DNA of 64,000 nucleotides from Allocoprococcus sp004560705 (GCF_052065755.1 NZ_JBQHTK010000001.1:248001-312000), one strand, 5' to 3'; positions 17,930 through 26,875 are shown, counted from the first letter of the stretch. Numbers and translations: made by a program. The notes: a model not told the origin generated them from the letters alone.

Positions 17930-19129
17930 TCACTGATCAAGCTTTTTCCGAATCTCCTCCAGCGCCGCTTCAAGCTGATTATCAGCATCCGGATTCGTTT
18001 CATCATACTGATACTCCACTTCAATATCAGGTTCAATTCCCTTTTTATGTATGTTTCTTCCATTTGGAGTATAGTACTCCATCGTTGTCATTGTAACACT
18101 GCTTCCGTCACTGATTGGGAAAACGCTCTGTACGATCCCTTTTCCGAAAGTCTTCTTCCCTACGATTGTACCAATTCCATAATCCTGAATGGCACCGGCA
18201 AAAATTTCCGACGCACTTGCACTGTTCTGATCAGCCAGAACACAAAGTGGCTTTGTAAACTGATGTTCTTCATCCGAATACTGCGTTTTCTCATTTCCCT
18301 CTTTGTCTTTGGTATATACAATCTTTCCTTCCGGCAAAAGCTGATCCAGTATCTCACATACAACATCCAGAAGCCCACCCGGATTGTTACGGACATCCAC
18401 AATGAGTCCCTTCATATTCTGCCCTTCCAGTTCGTCAAATGCCGTCTGAAACTGTTCATACGTCACTTTATTAAATTCGGTGATCCGGATATATCCGATT
18501 TCCTCTTCCTTCATCTCGTACTGCACTGTCTGCGACTGGATTTTTTCTCTTGTGATGTCCATTTCCACTTTTTCTTTCTTCTCACCCCGGAGCACAACAA
18601 CGTTCACCATCGTGTTTTCTTCTCCTCTCACAAGAGAAACCACTTCATCCAGATTCATATCCGTTACATCCACTCCGTCAACCTCATACAAAATATCACC
18701 GACCCGGACACCCGCTTTGCCGGCCGGCGTGTCCTCGTATACATGCACTGCTGTTATGAGCTTTGTTTCCGTATTTTGGCTGAAAAGAACGCCAATACCA
18801 TAGAATTCTCCATCAACATCGCTATAATATTTTTCCGTCTCCTCCGCATCGCGGTAAATCGTATAAGGATCTCCCAATGCTTCGATATATCCGGCATACG
18901 CCCCCTCTTCCAGGGTTTCCTGATTCACTTCATCTGAGTAGAGGAATTTTTCTTCAATGAGTTGATCCAGTAATTTGATCTTACTTTTTCCGTTTGCCAC
19001 ATTCTGCTCCGCCTTGCTTACCGGCAGATAATTCTTTGCAGTCATTCCGATCATGACCACTAATAACACAGCAAGGGCACCACAAAGTGTGCCCTTCCAA
19101 AATTCTTTTTTATTTGAATTTTCTTCCAT
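17930..19129 (-). CDS. S41 carboxyl-terminal processing protease (CtpA-like)
   Basis: Membrane-anchored serine protease facing outward. 399 residues: short cytoplasmic head, one membrane segment at about residues 15-32, a PDZ domain around 115-200 (TPAGKAGVRVGDIL), then the S41 catalytic domain with Ser in NSASASEIF and Lys in GKKTFGKG. Such proteases degrade or process wall hydrolases and other envelope proteins. Its place 33 bases after an EnvC-like gene in an ftsEX operon suggests that it trims division hydrolases, by inference. Confidence 0.9.
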   Translation of the reverse strand: MEENSNKKEFWKGTLCGALAVLLVVMIGMTAKNYLPVSKAEQNVANGKSKIKLLDQLIEEKFLYSDEVNQETLEEGAYAGYIEALGDPYTIYRDAEETEKYYSDVDGEFYGIGVLFSQNTETKLITAVHVYEDTPAGKAGVRVGDILYEVDGVDVTDMNLDEVVSLVRGEENTMVNVVVLRGEKKEKVEMDITREKIQSQTVQYEMKEEEIGYIRITEFNKVTYEQFQTAFDELEGQNMKGLIVDVRNNPGGLLDVVCEILDQLLPEGKIVYTKDKEGNEKTQYSDEEHQFTKPLCVLADQNSASASEIFAGAIQDYGIGTIVGKKTFGKGIVQSVFPISDGSSVTMTTMEYYTPNGRNIHKKGIEPDIEVEYQYDETNPDADNQLEAALEEIRKKLDQ

Positions 19130-19162
19130 ATTCTTCCTATTTCCACTTGTCTATGTATTTGT

Positions 19163-20281
19163 TTACAAGTATAGCAGCGGATCTACCGGGGTACCGTTTA
19201 CATGTACTTCAAAATGAAGATGCGGCCCTGTAACAATACCGGTCGCTCCCACAGCTGCGATATTCTGTCCACGGGACACCTTATCTCCCACACTCACATA
19301 CAAAGCGCTGCAGTGCTGATACCATGTCTGCATCCCATTACCATGATTGATTACAACATAATAACCTCGTGCACTGTTATACTGAGCAGTAATAACCGTA
19401 CCACTGTCCGCTGCATAGATTGGTGTACCGGTGCTTGCACCATAATCGATACCATCGTGTCTGCTCGTCGCACCTGCAGTCGGCGCCACTCTGTAACCAA
19501 ACCCACTGGTAATATAAGCTCCGGGAACCGGATGAGAAAGCTTCCCATTGCCGGTAATCACAATCTGACTGTTACCGTTATTCGGCTGATATACATTGCT
19601 TTGATTCTGCTGCTTTCTTCTTTCTTCCGCTGCTTTCGCTTCAGCGATCAGTTTCTTCAATTCATCTGCGTTTGCACTGATTTCAGAAGATAAGTTGTCA
19701 ATCTGAATATTCTTTTCATCCAGAAGCGCCTGCATCTCTGTCTGTTCGTTCTGAAGCTGATCTCTGAGCGTTTCAAGCTGCGCATACTCCTCTTTCAGCG
19801 CTTCTTCTTTCTTCTCAATATCTTCCCGGATTTTCTGGAACTCCTTCAGCATATTTCTGTCATATTCCGTCACCTGCTGAATATACTCAATCTTATTCAG
19901 AAGCTCCGACATACTCTTTGAGGTGACGAGGATCTCGATCAGCTCTGTATTATTGTTCTCATACATATATTTGATGCGAAGCTTCATACTCTCATACTGA
20001 TCATTCTCTTTTGCTTTCGCCTCAACCAGATCCGTCTCCGCAACATTGATTTCCTGTTCTTTATCAGATAGATCCTGCTGCGTCTTCTGCATTTTTTCCA
20101 TAATAGAATCAAGCTCTTGCGACAGCTCAGCCTGTTCCTGTTCCGCTTTCTTCTTCTCTTCTTCAAGAGCTTCCTGCTTTTTCTTCGCATCTGCGACCTC
20201 ATCAGCCCGCACAGGCTGTACCATTCCCAGGCACAGAACTCCGGCCAGAAGTAAGCTTAGTAACCTTTTCTTCTTTATCAT
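19163..20281 (-). CDS. EnvC-like coiled-coil protein with M23 peptidase domain
   Basis: 372 residues: a signal peptide (MIKKKRLLSLLLAGVL...VRADE), a long coiled coil at about 28-230, a Gln/Asn-rich linker, and a C-terminal LytM/M23 domain with SRHDGIDYGAS and GPHLHFEVH, which carry the zinc ligands. H-x-x-x-D and H-x-H are both present, so it may be an active peptidoglycan endopeptidase rather than a pure activator. FtsEX in many bacteria gates such coiled-coil hydrolases from the cytoplasm; the adjacency to ftsX supports that pairing here. Confidence 0.9.
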   Translation of the reverse strand: MIKKKRLLSLLLAGVLCLGMVQPVRADEVADAKKKQEALEEEKKKAEQEQAELSQELDSIMEKMQKTQQDLSDKEQEINVAETDLVEAKAKENDQYESMKLRIKYMYENNNTELIEILVTSKSMSELLNKIEYIQQVTEYDRNMLKEFQKIREDIEKKEEALKEEYAQLETLRDQLQNEQTEMQALLDEKNIQIDNLSSEISANADELKKLIAEAKAAEERRKQQNQSNVYQPNNGNSQIVITGNGKLSHPVPGAYITSGFGYRVAPTAGATSRHDGIDYGASTGTPIYAADSGTVITAQYNSARGYYVVINHGNGMQTWYQHCSALYVSVGDKVSRGQNIAAVGATGIVTGPHLHFEVHVNGTPVDPLLYL

Positions 20282-20309
20282 ATTCGTCCCCTTAATCCTC
20301 TATACACGA

Positions 20310-21221
20310 TTACACATGTAAATGTTTCCTGATTGTAAAGAAACTTCCCATGAAACCAATTCCGATTCCTAACGCCAGTCCCACGGGCAAAAGTGTCTTA
20401 TATACTTGTGCAACCGGAAGAAAATCCAGTATATTCTTGAGTAGTTCAAACTTCATAAGGACGTAATTAATCGCCTTATCATACAGGAAATACAACATTG
20501 CCAGTGGGATTGCCGCTCCTACCAGTCCGATCAGTACACCTTCAAAAATAAATGGTGCACGTACAAAACTGTCTTTCGCACCGATATATTTCATAATTGC
20601 GATTTCTTCTCGCCGCACGGTGATACCCATTGTAACCGTATTGCTGATCAGGAATACAGACACTGCAAGCAAAATGGCAATGATCGCTGCAGATACCCAA
20701 TAGATCAGACGGTTAATGCTGTTCAAAGTATTTGCAACCAGATCCGATTTGTTGACTTTCCGCACACCCGGAAGTGATTTTGCGAATTCAACCACTTCTT
20801 TCTGTGAAGCCACATCATCCATAAAAACTTCATAACTGTCTGAAGTTGCAAGCGGGTTATCATTCTTGAATCCCTCTGCCGCCTCCTGTGCATCTTCACC
20901 GAAATAGTCGTCTTTAAAAGATTCCCATGCATCATCGGCTGATATATAATTTACTTTGCTGACATCATCTCTGGCCAATAGCTCCGTTTTAATATCAGCA
21001 ATCTGTTCTTCCGTCGCATCTTCTTCAAAGAAAATTGTGATTGCCACACCTTCTTCTGCTTTGTGTACGATATACTGAAAGTTCATTACGATTGCAAAAA
21101 AGAGGCCGAACACAAAAATACAAGCCGACATGGTAGCAATAGATGCCAGAGAGAACATCTTATTTCTTCCGATATTTTTGACTCCCTGCTTCACCGAATA
21201 TCCAATTGTACTAATTCTCAT
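20310..21221 (-). CDS. ftsX: Cell-division ABC-like permease FtsX
   Basis: 303 residues with four membrane segments (about 25-50, 170-200, 220-250, 270-295) and a large outer loop after the first, the FtsX layout. GYSVKQGVKNIGRNK opens the protein. The ATG at 21221 overlaps the last 11 bases of ftsE and follows a GGTGGG ribosome site; an upstream in-frame start would lie deeper inside ftsE. With FtsE it couples ATP hydrolysis to outer wall hydrolases. Confidence 0.94.
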   Translation of the reverse strand: MRISTIGYSVKQGVKNIGRNKMFSLASIATMSACIFVFGLFFAIVMNFQYIVHKAEEGVAITIFFEEDATEEQIADIKTELLARDDVSKVNYISADDAWESFKDDYFGEDAQEAAEGFKNDNPLATSDSYEVFMDDVASQKEVVEFAKSLPGVRKVNKSDLVANTLNSINRLIYWVSAAIIAILLAVSVFLISNTVTMGITVRREEIAIMKYIGAKDSFVRAPFIFEGVLIGLVGAAIPLAMLYFLYDKAINYVLMKFELLKNILDFLPVAQVYKTLLPVGLALGIGIGFMGSFFTIRKHLHV

Positions 21222-21897
21222 TTCTATACCCACCTTTTCGTTCGTCGCTGACAATGACCCCCTTTTTCATTGTAATAACGCGCTTTTTCATCTCGTTCAC
21301 AATTTCCTGGTTATGAGTAACTACCAGTACTGTAGTTCCTCTTTCGTTCGCCTCTTCCAACAACTTCATGATTTCCCATGAGTTCGTCGGATCAAGGTTA
21401 CCTGTCGGTTCATCGGCCAACAAAATCGCAGGTTCATTCACAACAGCTCGTGCTATCGCAACTCTTTGCTGTTCTCCTCCGGACAATTCCTTCGGATATG
21501 CTTTATATTTCTGTGCAAGTCCTACCAGTGAAAGCGCTGCAGGTACCTTCTTTTTGATGACCCTGCTTGATTTCTCTGTAACTCTCTGCGCAAACGCAAT
21601 ATTTTCGTAAATATTACGGTCTTTCAACAGTCGGAAATCCTGGAACACAACTCCGATTCCTCTTCGGTACTGCGGAATCTGACGATGCTTCATTCGGTTC
21701 AGATTCTGCCCGTTTACAATAATCGTTCCTGACGTCGGATCAATCTCCTTCATCAGAAGACGAATCAGAGTGGATTTTCCGGATCCGCTGTCACCTACAA
21801 TGAATACGAATTCGCCCTGTTCGATCGTCAGATTGATCCCATTCAGCGCGGCAATACCCTTCGAGTATTCTTTCGTAACTTCTTTCAGTTCTATCAT
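21211..21897 (-). CDS. ftsE: Cell-division ATP-binding protein FtsE
   Basis: 228-residue ABC ATPase: Walker A GDSGSGKST, Q-loop VFQDFRLL, signature LSGGEQQRVA, Walker B ILLADEPTG, H-loop VTHNQE. EYSKG and the KDRNIYEN segment are typical of FtsE. It lies 16 bases after the PucR-type regulator and overlaps ftsX. Confidence 0.95.
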   Translation of the reverse strand: MIELKEVTKEYSKGIAALNGINLTIEQGEFVFIVGDSGSGKSTLIRLLMKEIDPTSGTIIVNGQNLNRMKHRQIPQYRRGIGVVFQDFRLLKDRNIYENIAFAQRVTEKSSRVIKKKVPAALSLVGLAQKYKAYPKELSGGEQQRVAIARAVVNEPAILLADEPTGNLDPTNSWEIMKLLEEANERGTTVLVVTHNQEIVNEMKKRVITMKKGVIVSDERKGGYRNEN

Positions 21898-21913
21898 ATG
21901 CTCCTCCTAATTA

Positions 21914-23002
21914 TTAATACTCCAGTGTCTCCATATACTTCATGTATTTGACAACCATAAGTGCGATCTTAAATGTGATTGCATCCTCGAACACACGAAG
22001 ATCCAGTCCTGTACTCTTCTGAAGTTTATCCAGGCGGTATACCAGAGTATTTCTGTGAATATACAATTGTCTGGATGTCTCGGAAACGTTCAGGCTGTTC
22101 TCAAAAAACTTGTTGATTGTCGTAAGAGTTTCCTCATCAAACTCATCCGGAGATTTCCCCTCAAAAATTTCACGGATAAACATCTTGCAGAGCGGAATTG
22201 GCAGCTGATAGATCAGTCGTCCGATTCCCAGAGCACTGTAAGCAATCACTTCCTTCTCATCGAAGAAAATCTTTCCCACATCCAAAGCCAGCTTGGCTTC
22301 TTTATAAGATTTTGAAACTTCTTTGATGTCATTCACGATCGTCCCATACGCTATGCGGACATTCTCTTCCCCTTCTGACTTGAGAAGATCCAGAATCTCA
22401 TGCGCTGTCTTGTCCATTTCCGGATAACCGTCATTTGCTCCCAATTCTTTGACAACGATAATGTTTTTTTCATCTACAGCTGTGATAAAATCCCGGCTCT
22501 TTCCACCCAGAACAGAACGAAGACTGTCGAGCGCACTGATATCTCTTTCGTGAGAAGTCTCAACTATAAAGATAACACGTTTCACCTCAGTGTCAATATG
22601 TAATTTTTTGGCGCGGTTATAAATATCGACCAGAAGAAGGTTATCTAACAACAGATTTTTAATAAAATTATCCTTGTCAAACCGCTCCTTATATGCAACC
22701 AGCAGGTTCTGAATCTGGAAAGCAGCAATCTTCCCAACCATATAGACATCTTCACTGCCACCATTGGCAATCAAAATGTATTCAAGCTGATGCTCATCAT
22801 AAATCTTAAAAAACTGGAAACCTTGTATTACCTGACTTTCCGCAGGAGATTCCACAAAAGAAAGCACTGCGTTTCCATAGTCACCTGGTTCTGTAAAAGT
22901 TGTGGCAAGAGTCTTGCCGTCTGTATCCATCACTCCCAAATCTATTCTCGTAATTGCTTTTAAACCTTCAATTGTGTTTTGCAATATCTGATTTGATATC
23001 AT
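21914..23002 (-). CDS. PucR/CdaR-type transcriptional regulator upstream of ftsEX
   Basis: 362-residue regulator. The N-terminal ~110 residues resemble a small sensor domain (IDLGVMDTDGKTLATTF); the end has the PucR-type helix-turn-helix (FFENSLNVSETSRQLYIHRNTLVYRLDKL). The ATG at 23002 has GGAGGAGAAG just upstream, so the in-frame codons before it are probably untranslated. The gene is 16 bases from ftsE with the same orientation, so it is either the first gene of the division operon or controls it. The effector is unknown; nothing nearby is a sugar-acid gene. Confidence 0.85.
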   Translation of the reverse strand: MISNQILQNTIEGLKAITRIDLGVMDTDGKTLATTFTEPGDYGNAVLSFVESPAESQVIQGFQFFKIYDEHQLEYILIANGGSEDVYMVGKIAAFQIQNLLVAYKERFDKDNFIKNLLLDNLLLVDIYNRAKKLHIDTEVKRVIFIVETSHERDISALDSLRSVLGGKSRDFITAVDEKNIIVVKELGANDGYPEMDKTAHEILDLLKSEGEENVRIAYGTIVNDIKEVSKSYKEAKLALDVGKIFFDEKEVIAYSALGIGRLIYQLPIPLCKMFIREIFEGKSPDEFDEETLTTINKFFENSLNVSETSRQLYIHRNTLVYRLDKLQKSTGLDLRVFEDAITFKIALMVVKYMKYMETLEY

Positions 23003-23099
23003 ACTTTCTTCTCCTCCAATTATACATTTTACACAACAGCGTTCCCCCGAAAACATGGAAATGCAAATATACTTATACTATACTTTAATACAAATCAAC

Positions 23100-23141
23100 A
23101 AAAAAATAAAGAGGAAATCACATTTTTTTATGCATTTCCTC
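23100..23141 (-). terminator. Terminator after the TagA-like gene
   Basis: GAGGAAAT / ATTTCCTC arms (23111-23118, 23134-23141) followed on the minus strand by an almost pure U run (23100-23110). It separates the glycosyltransferase gene from the PucR-ftsEX operon. Confidence 0.85.
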
Positions 23142-23161
23142 AGTTATTTTTTTATAAATAT

Positions 23162-23860
23162 TTATTTTTCAAGTTGGAAATTGTTACTAACTTTTTTCTT
23201 GTCCTTTTCCACTTCACGTTTCAGGATCTTACGTATCAAGAATTCTCTGAACCGCACTCTCCATGTTTCTTTCTGTGTCATAATTCCAGACTCTGTTCCG
23301 ATTCCCAGCCAGAGCCGAGTATTGAGCAGGTTCTTACACCGCCGGATGAACTCCTCCTGTTTCGGAGAAACCATGCTGGACAACACACAGTCCACCTCCG
23401 CACCGTTAATCTGATTTGTAATCAGATCATCTGCACTCTCATCTTCCGGCACACATGCCGTTCCGGCAATCTGAATCCCCGTATATTCACTTTGTAAAAA
23501 TTGCTCAAGCTTCTGTGTCTCTTCCGGCAAATCTGTCAGTAAAAAAACGCGCGAACGATTTTTATGAAAATAATGGAACACCAGCTTCATAAACACCTGA
23601 TTATGCGCTTCCTGAAGCTTTTTCTTTTCCGTCACTTCTGCCGCTTCCAGAATCGATTCATCTCCTGCAATCACCAGATCAAGCTGCTCGATATCTTCTT
23701 TCAGGCCTTCTGTCTGAGCAGCCTTCATAAGGATATCCACTGTCAAGATTTCAACCGTATTTACAGGTTCTGTGTGCATATATTCCGTGACTGCCTTCAT
23801 CGCGTCTTTTGCTGTATAATCATCCAACTGCACATTTAACACGTTCATTTTTCCATCCAT
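23162..23860 (-). CDS. Divergent WecG/TagA/CpsF-type glycosyltransferase
   Basis: 232 residues with the outline of GT26 enzymes: MNVLNVQLDDYTAKDAM at the start, a DLVIAGDESIL block where family members usually carry a conserved Asp/Gly-rich loop, RVFLLTDLPEE in the middle, and a C-terminal LWLGIGTESGI followed by a basic tail. Family members add N-acetylmannosamine to undecaprenyl-linked acceptors. The usual PNPE...PDG signature is degraded, so enzymatic activity is uncertain. A GTG lies three codons upstream, but the AGGTGA ribosome site fits the ATG at 23860. Confidence 0.65.
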   Translation of the reverse strand: MDGKMNVLNVQLDDYTAKDAMKAVTEYMHTEPVNTVEILTVDILMKAAQTEGLKEDIEQLDLVIAGDESILEAAEVTEKKKLQEAHNQVFMKLVFHYFHKNRSRVFLLTDLPEETQKLEQFLQSEYTGIQIAGTACVPEDESADDLITNQINGAEVDCVLSSMVSPKQEEFIRRCKNLLNTRLWLGIGTESGIMTQKETWRVRFREFLIRKILKREVEKDKKKVSNNFQLEK

Positions 23861-23894
23861 AAAACTCACCTGTTTTCAAGTTTTCAGTCAAGCG

Positions 23895-23923
23895 ATTATA
23901 TCAAACCCACTGCATTTTTTCAA
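23895..23923 (-). promoter_or_regulatory. Promoter of the TagA-like gene
   Basis: TTGAAA (23918-23923), 17-base spacer, TATAAT (23895-23900) on the minus strand, 35 bases before the start codon. Confidence 0.75.
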
Positions 23924-23986
23924 CCAAAGTCGCAAAATATTCACAGTTATTTCTAATTATTCATATTTCTTAACAATATTGTAAAC

Positions 23987-24187
23987 TTACTCCCCTTCTT
24001 TTTTCTTTTTCGACATCAATCCTCCGATTCTACCGGTCTCCTTCGCAGACAGCGATCTCCATCCGTCTTCCAGAACTTTATCCAGAAGTCCTAGTTCTTC
24101 GGCAATTTCGTATTTAATCTTTTCTTCTGTCTCCATCCGTTCAATATCTTCACGACATATCTTTTTTTGCTTCTTACCAGCCATCAT
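23987..24187 (-). CDS. Small acid-soluble spore protein, alpha/beta type
   Basis: 66 residues. The central block KYEIAEELGLLDKVLEDGW followed by SLSAKETGRIGGLM is the alpha/beta SASP signature; these proteins coat and protect DNA in dormant spores. Strong AAAGGAG ribosome site; two consecutive ATGs (24187, 24184) are both possible. It is expected to be expressed in the forespore, but I could not identify a convincing sigma-G promoter. It implies that the host sporulates. Confidence 0.92.
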   Translation of the reverse strand: MMAGKKQKKICREDIERMETEEKIKYEIAEELGLLDKVLEDGWRSLSAKETGRIGGLMSKKKKEGE

Positions 24188-24297
24188 GATCTCTCCTTTT
24201 CATGGAGTATTTCCTTACTTTATCAGATTTATTCTGTCTTTTCACACAAAAATGCTTTATAATAACATTATATCTGATAAGAAATGAGGTCCCACAT

Positions 24298-24573
24298 ATG
24301 CTGTCACAACAGGAATACTATATACTGACCTTCGAAACCAATGCTGATGTCATGTATGCAGAGAAACGAATCCAAGAACATTTTGCGATTACGATCATGC
24401 CAGTGCCCGGAGAATTTCACAGTGGCTGCGGTCTTGCAATTCGTTTTCTGGATCCGGACGAAACCTCCATTCTCACTTTTTGTCGCACGCTCCCCCTGCA
24501 TGGAACGTTATATAAAATGCAGACAAGACGCGAAAATGGCAGAAGACCCTTCGAGAAGCTTCTCTCGTTCTGA
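24298..24573 (+). CDS. DUF3343 protein (putative Se/S-carrier-like)
   Basis: 91 residues, the only plus-strand protein gene in the first 51 kb. It has the DUF3343 pattern: TFETNADVMYAEKRIQ at the start and GEFHSGCGLAIRF with the conserved SxCG cysteine around residue 43. DUF3343 is sometimes annotated as a putative Se/S carrier; the role is not established. The ATG at 24298 has GAGG upstream, and the longer open frame to 24202 lacks a ribosome site. No selenium genes are adjacent. Confidence 0.75.
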   Translation: MLSQQEYYILTFETNADVMYAEKRIQEHFAITIMPVPGEFHSGCGLAIRFLDPDETSILTFCRTLPLHGTLYKMQTRRENGRRPFEKLLSF

Positions 24574-24586
24574 CAGGTCTTCTGCC
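24538..24586. terminator. Hairpin between DUF3343 and PspC genes (convergent)
   Basis: 11-base arms GGCAGAAGACC / GGTCTTCTGCC enclose a second short palindrome (GAGAAGCTTCTC). It lies at the meeting point of two convergent genes and partly inside the DUF3343 3' end, so it may serve both transcripts. U runs are short on both sides. Confidence 0.55.
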
Positions 24587-24615
24587 ATAAAACCATTCCG
24601 CGATTCTATGATTCT

Positions 24616-24807
24616 TTACGGCTGTTCCGGAATAATCACTGCTGCTATAAAATATACCAGAAGTCCGGTTCCGCAACTCATACATGCAAGAAGTGCACCT
24701 CCAAGCCGGATCAACGTCGGATCAATATTAAAATATTCCGCTATACCTCCGCATACTCCACAGATCATTCTGTTCTCTCTTGACTTGTATAATTTTTTTT
24801 GTTCCAT
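24616..24807 (-). CDS. PspC domain protein
   Basis: 63 residues: KKLYKSRENRMICGVCGGIAEYF, then DPTLIRL and one hydrophobic segment ending in VIIPEQP, the classic PspC/PspC-like layout. These are envelope-stress or anti-sigma-like membrane proteins. The start at 24807 has AAAGGAG 8 bases upstream. It is the last gene of the PadR-DUF1700-DUF4097-PspC run, 45 bases after DUF4097. Confidence 0.88.
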   Translation of the reverse strand: MEQKKLYKSRENRMICGVCGGIAEYFNIDPTLIRLGGALLACMSCGTGLLVYFIAAVIIPEQP

Positions 24808-24852
24808 TTTTCTTTCTCCTTTCCTTACAATTTTTCCCTTACAGGCCAATGT

Positions 24853-25719
24853 TTATCGTACAAATGTTATTGATACATCTCCGGCGCCACAGACGATCTC
24901 AACCGTTTTGCTGCTTCCATTGTCAATCTCCCTGGCAACTGCCAGTCCACCGTATTCCTGATCGGCAATCTCAATTTCTCCAGCTCCGCATTTCAAAGAG
25001 TAGTTAAAGTCCTTTTCATTTCCGCAAAGATCAAGATCCATTTCTCCAGCCCCGCATTTCAGATCAACATCTCCGTTACATGTTCCTTCCAGTTCTAGAT
25101 CTCCGGCGCCCACTTCTGCCACAAGATTATCTACATCAGCGTTTCGAATATCGCAGTCCGCCGCTCCGATCTTCAATTCCATTTTTTTCGCGTAAAGCCC
25201 ATCTGCCATTACATTTGCCGCACCCGCATGCAATGTGATGTTTTCCATTCTTACCGATGCCGGAACTTCTATATAAAGTATTCCAAACCCATGATTCTTG
25301 TTCTTGATTTTACAAACATCCCAGATCTGATTTCCTTTTTCCATATAAATTTTTAATTTACTGCCGCTTGTCTGCATTCTGATACTGACTCCCGTGTCTC
25401 CAAAAGTAAGTTTCGATGTATCGACTCGCAGCTTTTCATCTGTTCCCTGAACAAGTTCCACATCACAACCACCAAGAATCATCTCAAGCTCTGTGATATC
25501 ATCATATTCCATCGCTGCTTCCGGATTCAGATATTCATTTTCCAGCGGATCATCATCCCATTCCATATCATCGTCTCCAAACAGCACAATTCCATTCGGA
25601 TATTCTTTCCGTAAATCATGGATACGGAATCCAAGCACCAAAGCCGCTCCGCAGAATATCAATCCCATCACTACAATCGTCGCAATAACGATCCAGAATA
25701 TTTTCCATCCTCTTTTCAT
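24853..25719 (-). CDS. Membrane-anchored DUF4097 beta-repeat protein
   Basis: 288 residues: one N-terminal membrane segment (about residues 6-30), an acidic stretch (DDDMEWDDDPLE), then a C-terminal repeat region with at least six rungs centred on a Gly-Ala pair: HAGAAN, KIGAAD, EVGAGD, KCGAGE, KCGAGE, VCGAGD. This is the DUF4097 beta-solenoid pattern, a putative extracytoplasmic adhesin or sensor surface. Its ATG overlaps the DUF1700 stop by one base (TAATG). Confidence 0.88.
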   Translation of the reverse strand: MKRGWKIFWIVIATIVVMGLIFCGAALVLGFRIHDLRKEYPNGIVLFGDDDMEWDDDPLENEYLNPEAAMEYDDITELEMILGGCDVELVQGTDEKLRVDTSKLTFGDTGVSIRMQTSGSKLKIYMEKGNQIWDVCKIKNKNHGFGILYIEVPASVRMENITLHAGAANVMADGLYAKKMELKIGAADCDIRNADVDNLVAEVGAGDLELEGTCNGDVDLKCGAGEMDLDLCGNEKDFNYSLKCGAGEIEIADQEYGGLAVAREIDNGSSKTVEIVCGAGDVSITFVR

Positions 25720-26438
25720 TAGCAGGCCCCTCCCTTCTTTCTTAGAAATGGTTTTCTACAAAGTTCTACAAACCAACGGAATACCGGTGGGACGATTTTT
25801 GCACAGATCCAGCCAATCAATGCTGTCAGCATAATGCCTAATGCAAGTACCAGCAGTCCGGCGCCAATCAATGCCAAAGCCACCGGTGCCGAATGAAAGA
25901 TCTGCGTAAATCCCACTGCTGCAATCCCGATTCCAGAAACGGAAACCGCAACCCCAGATACAAGGACTGCTGCAACCACTGCCACGATCGCAATCAGAAT
26001 TCCAAGGATCGCCGCAAGGATTCCGACCACCGCCGGTATCACGAACGGTGCTCCGATCAGAACGATTAAAACGATAAGGATAATCTTCAGTGTCTTACTC
26101 GTCCAGGGTTTTTTCTCCCTATAATCACTTTCGCTCATTCTACGTCCCGTGCTTCGGTATCCTTCTCTTTTCGCCGGAGAATCATTCTTTTCAAATCGGG
26201 TATCTGTATATCCGGTTTCCCTGTATTCACTATGAAATTCGTTCTGTCCGCCAAGACCTGCTTTGATCGTCTCGGCTACCTTCCTCGGACTTTCCAATTC
26301 TTTGATAATGTCAGCTTCATTCTCTGCGCCTGCATCATCAAAATAATCATTATAATACTGCAATGCCTCTTCTCTTTCCTCCACGGACAAGTCCCAAAGC
26401 AATGCACGCAGCTCATTCATAAATTCTACGCGTGTCAT
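25719..26438 (-). CDS. DUF1700 (HAAS-type) membrane protein
   Basis: 239 residues. The first ~75 residues, FMNELRALLWDLSVEEREE and YNDYFDDAG, are the HAAS/DUF1700 helical domain. A charged linker and about three membrane segments rich in Ile/Val/Ala/Gly follow. Such proteins are usually encoded beside PadR regulators and DUF4097 and are thought to act as their membrane partners. The ATG overlaps the padR stop by 4 bases. Confidence 0.88.
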   Translation of the reverse strand: MTRVEFMNELRALLWDLSVEEREEALQYYNDYFDDAGAENEADIIKELESPRKVAETIKAGLGGQNEFHSEYRETGYTDTRFEKNDSPAKREGYRSTGRRMSESDYREKKPWTSKTLKIILIVLIVLIGAPFVIPAVVGILAAILGILIAIVAVVAAVLVSGVAVSVSGIGIAAVGFTQIFHSAPVALALIGAGLLVLALGIMLTALIGWICAKIVPPVFRWFVELCRKPFLRKKGGAC

Positions 26439-26758
26439 AAGTTCACTCCTTCCTCGAACATATCAGTAATCTTCTGCGAGTATTTCTTCCACTCTGCCCG
26501 GTAAAGCTGAAGCTGCGCCATTCCCTTATCCGTCACTTTATAATAGCGTCGATTTCTTCCGTCAAACTGCATATCATATACTTCCAGGCATTCATCCTTC
26601 TGTAGTCTCCTCAATACCGGATACAGTGTCGATTCCGATACTTCCAGGGCTTTCCTTACATCCTGGGTTATCTTATATCCGTACGTTCCCTGCTGTTCTT
26701 TGGAAACTACTGCCAATACAATGGCATCCAGAAGAGCCGCTCCGGTGTTAAATACCAT
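26435..26758 (-). CDS. PadR-family transcriptional repressor
   Basis: 107 residues with the PadR winged helix: LLDAIVLAVVSKEQQGTYGY, ALEVSESTLYPVLRRLQKD, and RRYYKVTDKG in the wing. First gene of the envelope operon; its promoter contains a palindrome over the -10, so autoregulation is likely. GGAGTGAGAGC precedes the ATG. Confidence 0.92.
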   Translation of the reverse strand: MVFNTGAALLDAIVLAVVSKEQQGTYGYKITQDVRKALEVSESTLYPVLRRLQKDECLEVYDMQFDGRNRRYYKVTDKGMAQLQLYRAEWKKYSQKITDMFEEGVNL

Positions 26759-26825
26759 GCTCTCACTCCTTTTTCTATTTTAGAATCTGCAATATTATTC
26801 GATCCCTTATATTATTTTTATACTT

Positions 26826-26856
26826 ATATTATATACCGTATAATATTGTTTGTCAA
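26826..26856 (-). promoter_or_regulatory. padR operon promoter with overlapping palindromic operator
   Basis: TTGACA (26851-26856), 17-base spacer, TATAAT (26828-26833). The sequence 26826-26846 is an inverted repeat, ATATTATA / TATAATAT around 5 bases, that covers the -10. This is where a PadR dimer would block polymerase; the binder is inferred from adjacency. Confidence 0.75.
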
Positions 26857-26875
26857 TACATTATTATTTCAAAAA

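Noticed and set aside
23162..23860. Frameshifted or broken tagA pseudogene
   Set aside because: The signature is divergent, but the frame is intact, with its own promoter and terminator, so a real divergent protein is more likely.
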